From the NCBI GenBank assembly GCA_937872065.1, contig CALMRA010000008.1, positions 1-46,335 of the forward strand: a stretch of 46,335 bases of DNA. Direction: 5' to 3'. Below the pieces are notes generated by a model. The model was not told where the DNA came from and made no database searches. It saw nothing but the letters and a program-made list of their open reading frames with translations. Positions 44,931-46,335 of the stretch are shown here, piece after piece. A program made the translations under genes and the position numbers. Every line of letters starts with the position of its first letter. Within the stretch, counting starts at the first letter, position 1. This DNA is from an uncultured Eubacteriaceae bacterium. GTDB lineage: Bacteria > Bacillota > Clostridia > Eubacteriales > Eubacteriaceae.

Positions 44931-45533
44931 TTATCCGAATACCTTCATGCGTTCGCTTACAGGCTTTTTATTCTTCGGTTCGGGAACGCTCACGATCTCG
45001 CCGAAGGGCATTTCCGCAAGAAGCCGCCAGCTGTCGGGAATATCCCAGGTCTTTTTGACCTCCGCATCGATAAGGGGATTGTAATGCTGCAGACTGGCTC
45101 CGAGTCCGTTCGCTTCAAGCAGCTGCCAGATGTTGATCTGCAGCATACCGTTAGCCTGCTGCGACCACATCGGGAAATTATCCGCGTACAGCGGGAAGGC
45201 CTTCATCAGGTTGTCGACAATCGCCGTATCCTCAAAATACAGAATCGTTCCGTATCCTGCTTTAAACGAAGCGATCTTATCGGCTGTAGCCTGAAATTTT
45301 TCAGCCGGAACACGCTGTTTAAGAGTCTCCAGTACGATGTCCCACAGCTTATCTGATTCTTCGCCGAACAGAAGCAGAACTTCCGCCCCCTGCGAATTGA
45401 ATGCCGACGGCGTCGCGACGACCGCATCGGCTACAAGCTCTTCGATCTGAGCGTTTGTAATGGGACTTTTGTCCGTGATCTCATAGATACTTCTGCGATT
45501 GTCCATTACCTTACGATATTCGTCCGAATTCAT
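44931..45533 (-). CDS. Nitroreductase-family oxidoreductase
   Basis: FMN-dependent nitroreductase-fold enzyme of 200 residues, close to the group of YdgI/HBN1-like proteins; substrate unknown. The start is set at ATG 45533 (MNSDEYRKVMDNRRSIYEITDKSPI), with AGGAGG 5 nt upstream; the frame extends upstream without a site. FMN-binding features are NRRSIYEI at the N terminus, ATPSAFNSQGAEVLLLFG and ANGLGASLQHYNPL; the C-terminal end KPVSERMKVFG has the usual basic-aromatic tail. No partner genes are nearby. It is divergent from the next membrane protein. Confidence 0.9.
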   Translation of the reverse strand: MNSDEYRKVMDNRRSIYEITDKSPITNAQIEELVADAVVATPSAFNSQGAEVLLLFGEESDKLWDIVLETLKQRVPAEKFQATADKIASFKAGYGTILYFEDTAIVDNLMKAFPLYADNFPMWSQQANGMLQINIWQLLEANGLGASLQHYNPLIDAEVKKTWDIPDSWRLLAEMPFGEIVSVPEPKNKKPVSERMKVFG

Positions 45534-45621
45534 AGATTCCTCCTGTTCAATGCAATGTGCCGTTTTCTTCATCTCAGATGTCGTACCCGCGTATAGTTCA
45601 TATAAGCTTTCAGCCTGGATT

Positions 45622-45651
45622 TTAACTAGGAATACGCCTATCTGTTATAAT
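45622..45651 (+). promoter_or_regulatory. Promoter of the terminal membrane-protein gene
   Basis: Plus strand: -35 TTAACT (45622-45627), 18 nt, perfect -10 TATAAT (45646-45651). Predicted start near 45658. Confidence 0.65.
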
Positions 45652-45684
45652 GATAAAGCAATTTAGATGGAAAGGAACATAAAA

Positions 45685-46284
45685 ATGGGATCTAAAAGAG
45701 CCAAACGTCAGAAACGGCAGGAGCAGTTTAAAACCGTTGATACGGTTGAAATCCAGCGCTCTCTGAAAGACTCTGAGGAACCGGCGCAGTCGAAAAAAAC
45801 TGTTAAGCTGCCCGGCTATCGTTTTGTCCAGATCAGCGGAATCCTGCTGATGGCTGCCGGAGTGCTGTCCGCAGTTATCGCTTATTATGCGATGAAAAAC
45901 ATCAACAGCTACGACGAAGCGACGTTTATCTCGGTAACAGCCGTTGCAGGTCAGACACCGGCCACCTACATGACATCGATTATTCTTACTTCTTTTGTCG
46001 GCTGTTTTCAGTTTTTCTTCGGCTACGCGGCATGGAAGAACGCGAACAACGGTTTAAAAGCAGTTTTCTGCATGACTATCGGTCTTGTGCTGCTGCTTAT
46101 GGAAATCGCCGTTCAGCTGTACGGCATGAACACATCGAACACGATCACCTGGACCACGCTTATTTCAGGCTGCGCGCTGCCGATATTCCTGATATTCGGA
46201 GCCGCATGGAATTTAAGCTACGTCCGCAAGCATCCGGACTACGAGCCGCCTGAAGTGAAGAAGCCTGTCTCAGAGGACCGCTGA
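45685..46284 (+). CDS. Hypothetical four-pass membrane protein
   Basis: A 199-residue protein that is not recognised. The start at 45685 (MGSKRAKRQKRQEQ) is chosen because AAAGGA lies 8 nt upstream; an ATG at 45667 would put the ribosome site inside the gene. The N-terminal 45 residues are strongly basic and cytoplasmic. Four hydrophobic segments follow (about 48-68, 90-112, 121-139 and 147-169), with a polar loop (NINSYDEATFISVTAVAGQTPATY) after the first. The C terminus is Pro/Glu/Lys-rich. No terminator is visible in the 51 bases left before the window ends. Confidence 0.8.
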   Translation: MGSKRAKRQKRQEQFKTVDTVEIQRSLKDSEEPAQSKKTVKLPGYRFVQISGILLMAAGVLSAVIAYYAMKNINSYDEATFISVTAVAGQTPATYMTSIILTSFVGCFQFFFGYAAWKNANNGLKAVFCMTIGLVLLLMEIAVQLYGMNTSNTITWTTLISGCALPIFLIFGAAWNLSYVRKHPDYEPPEVKKPVSEDR

Positions 46285-46335
46285 CAAAGGATTCGGACCG
46301 GCAGTACAGTAAAGCAGAGACTGCAAAAAAATAAA

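Overview
The window looks like a core-genome segment of an anaerobic Firmicute, most likely class Clostridia. The reasons are: a SCIFF peptide gene with its radical-SAM maturase between yajC and the rest of a tgt-queA-ruvB-ruvA run; a single-chain PurL of the kind found in Clostridia and streptococci; a whiA-yvcK-rapZ block; long-form HPF; a short MetH; and good AGGAGG-type ribosome sites on most genes. No mobile element, CRISPR array, rRNA or tRNA was seen. Almost all genes lie on the minus strand.

Layout from left to right: 1-337 leader region with hairpins; a small lipoprotein (+); an unknown 103-residue protein, cobalamin-dependent methionine synthase, then secA-prfB (-); a DUF5317-like membrane protein with a long acidic tail; hpf, preceded by a separately transcribed ~220 nt structured RNA that fits the raiA motif; scfB, scfA, yajC, tgt, queA, ruvB, ruvA (one run led by an extended -10 promoter); a 6S RNA gene; radA and a PfoR-like membrane protein; the purine operon purL-E-C-F-M-N-H-D; then on the plus strand an MBL-fold hydrolase and a VTT-domain membrane protein; on the minus strand an HD-domain gene, whiA, yvcK, rapZ, a PHP phosphoesterase and murB; a second minus run recD2-comF-CpsB-like phosphatase; guaB (+) with a textbook promoter and a strong bidirectional terminator; an HTH-DEDDh exonuclease fusion overlapping a HicB-like gene (-); a nitroreductase-family gene (-); and a small membrane protein (+).

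How the genes fit together: the pur operon encodes PurD, PurN, PurL, PurM, PurE, PurC, PurH and PurF. That covers de novo IMP synthesis except PurB, and PurK is also absent. guaB then sends IMP toward GMP. secA, prfB and yajC serve export and translation termination; tgt/queA make queuosine; ruvAB, radA and recD2 serve recombination and repair; hpf with the raiA-like RNA and 6S RNA point to stationary-phase control of ribosomes and RNA polymerase.

Most notable items: the raiA-like RNA upstream of hpf, the 6S RNA with a reconstructable closing stem, an IMP dehydrogenase whose sequence and residue numbering match the Tritrichomonas foetus enzyme type, the SCIFF RiPP locus with a terminator between precursor and maturase, the HTH-exonuclease/HicB-like pair, and a prfB without the usual programmed frameshift. 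Function assignments rest on motif recognition from the sequence alone; no database search was run.
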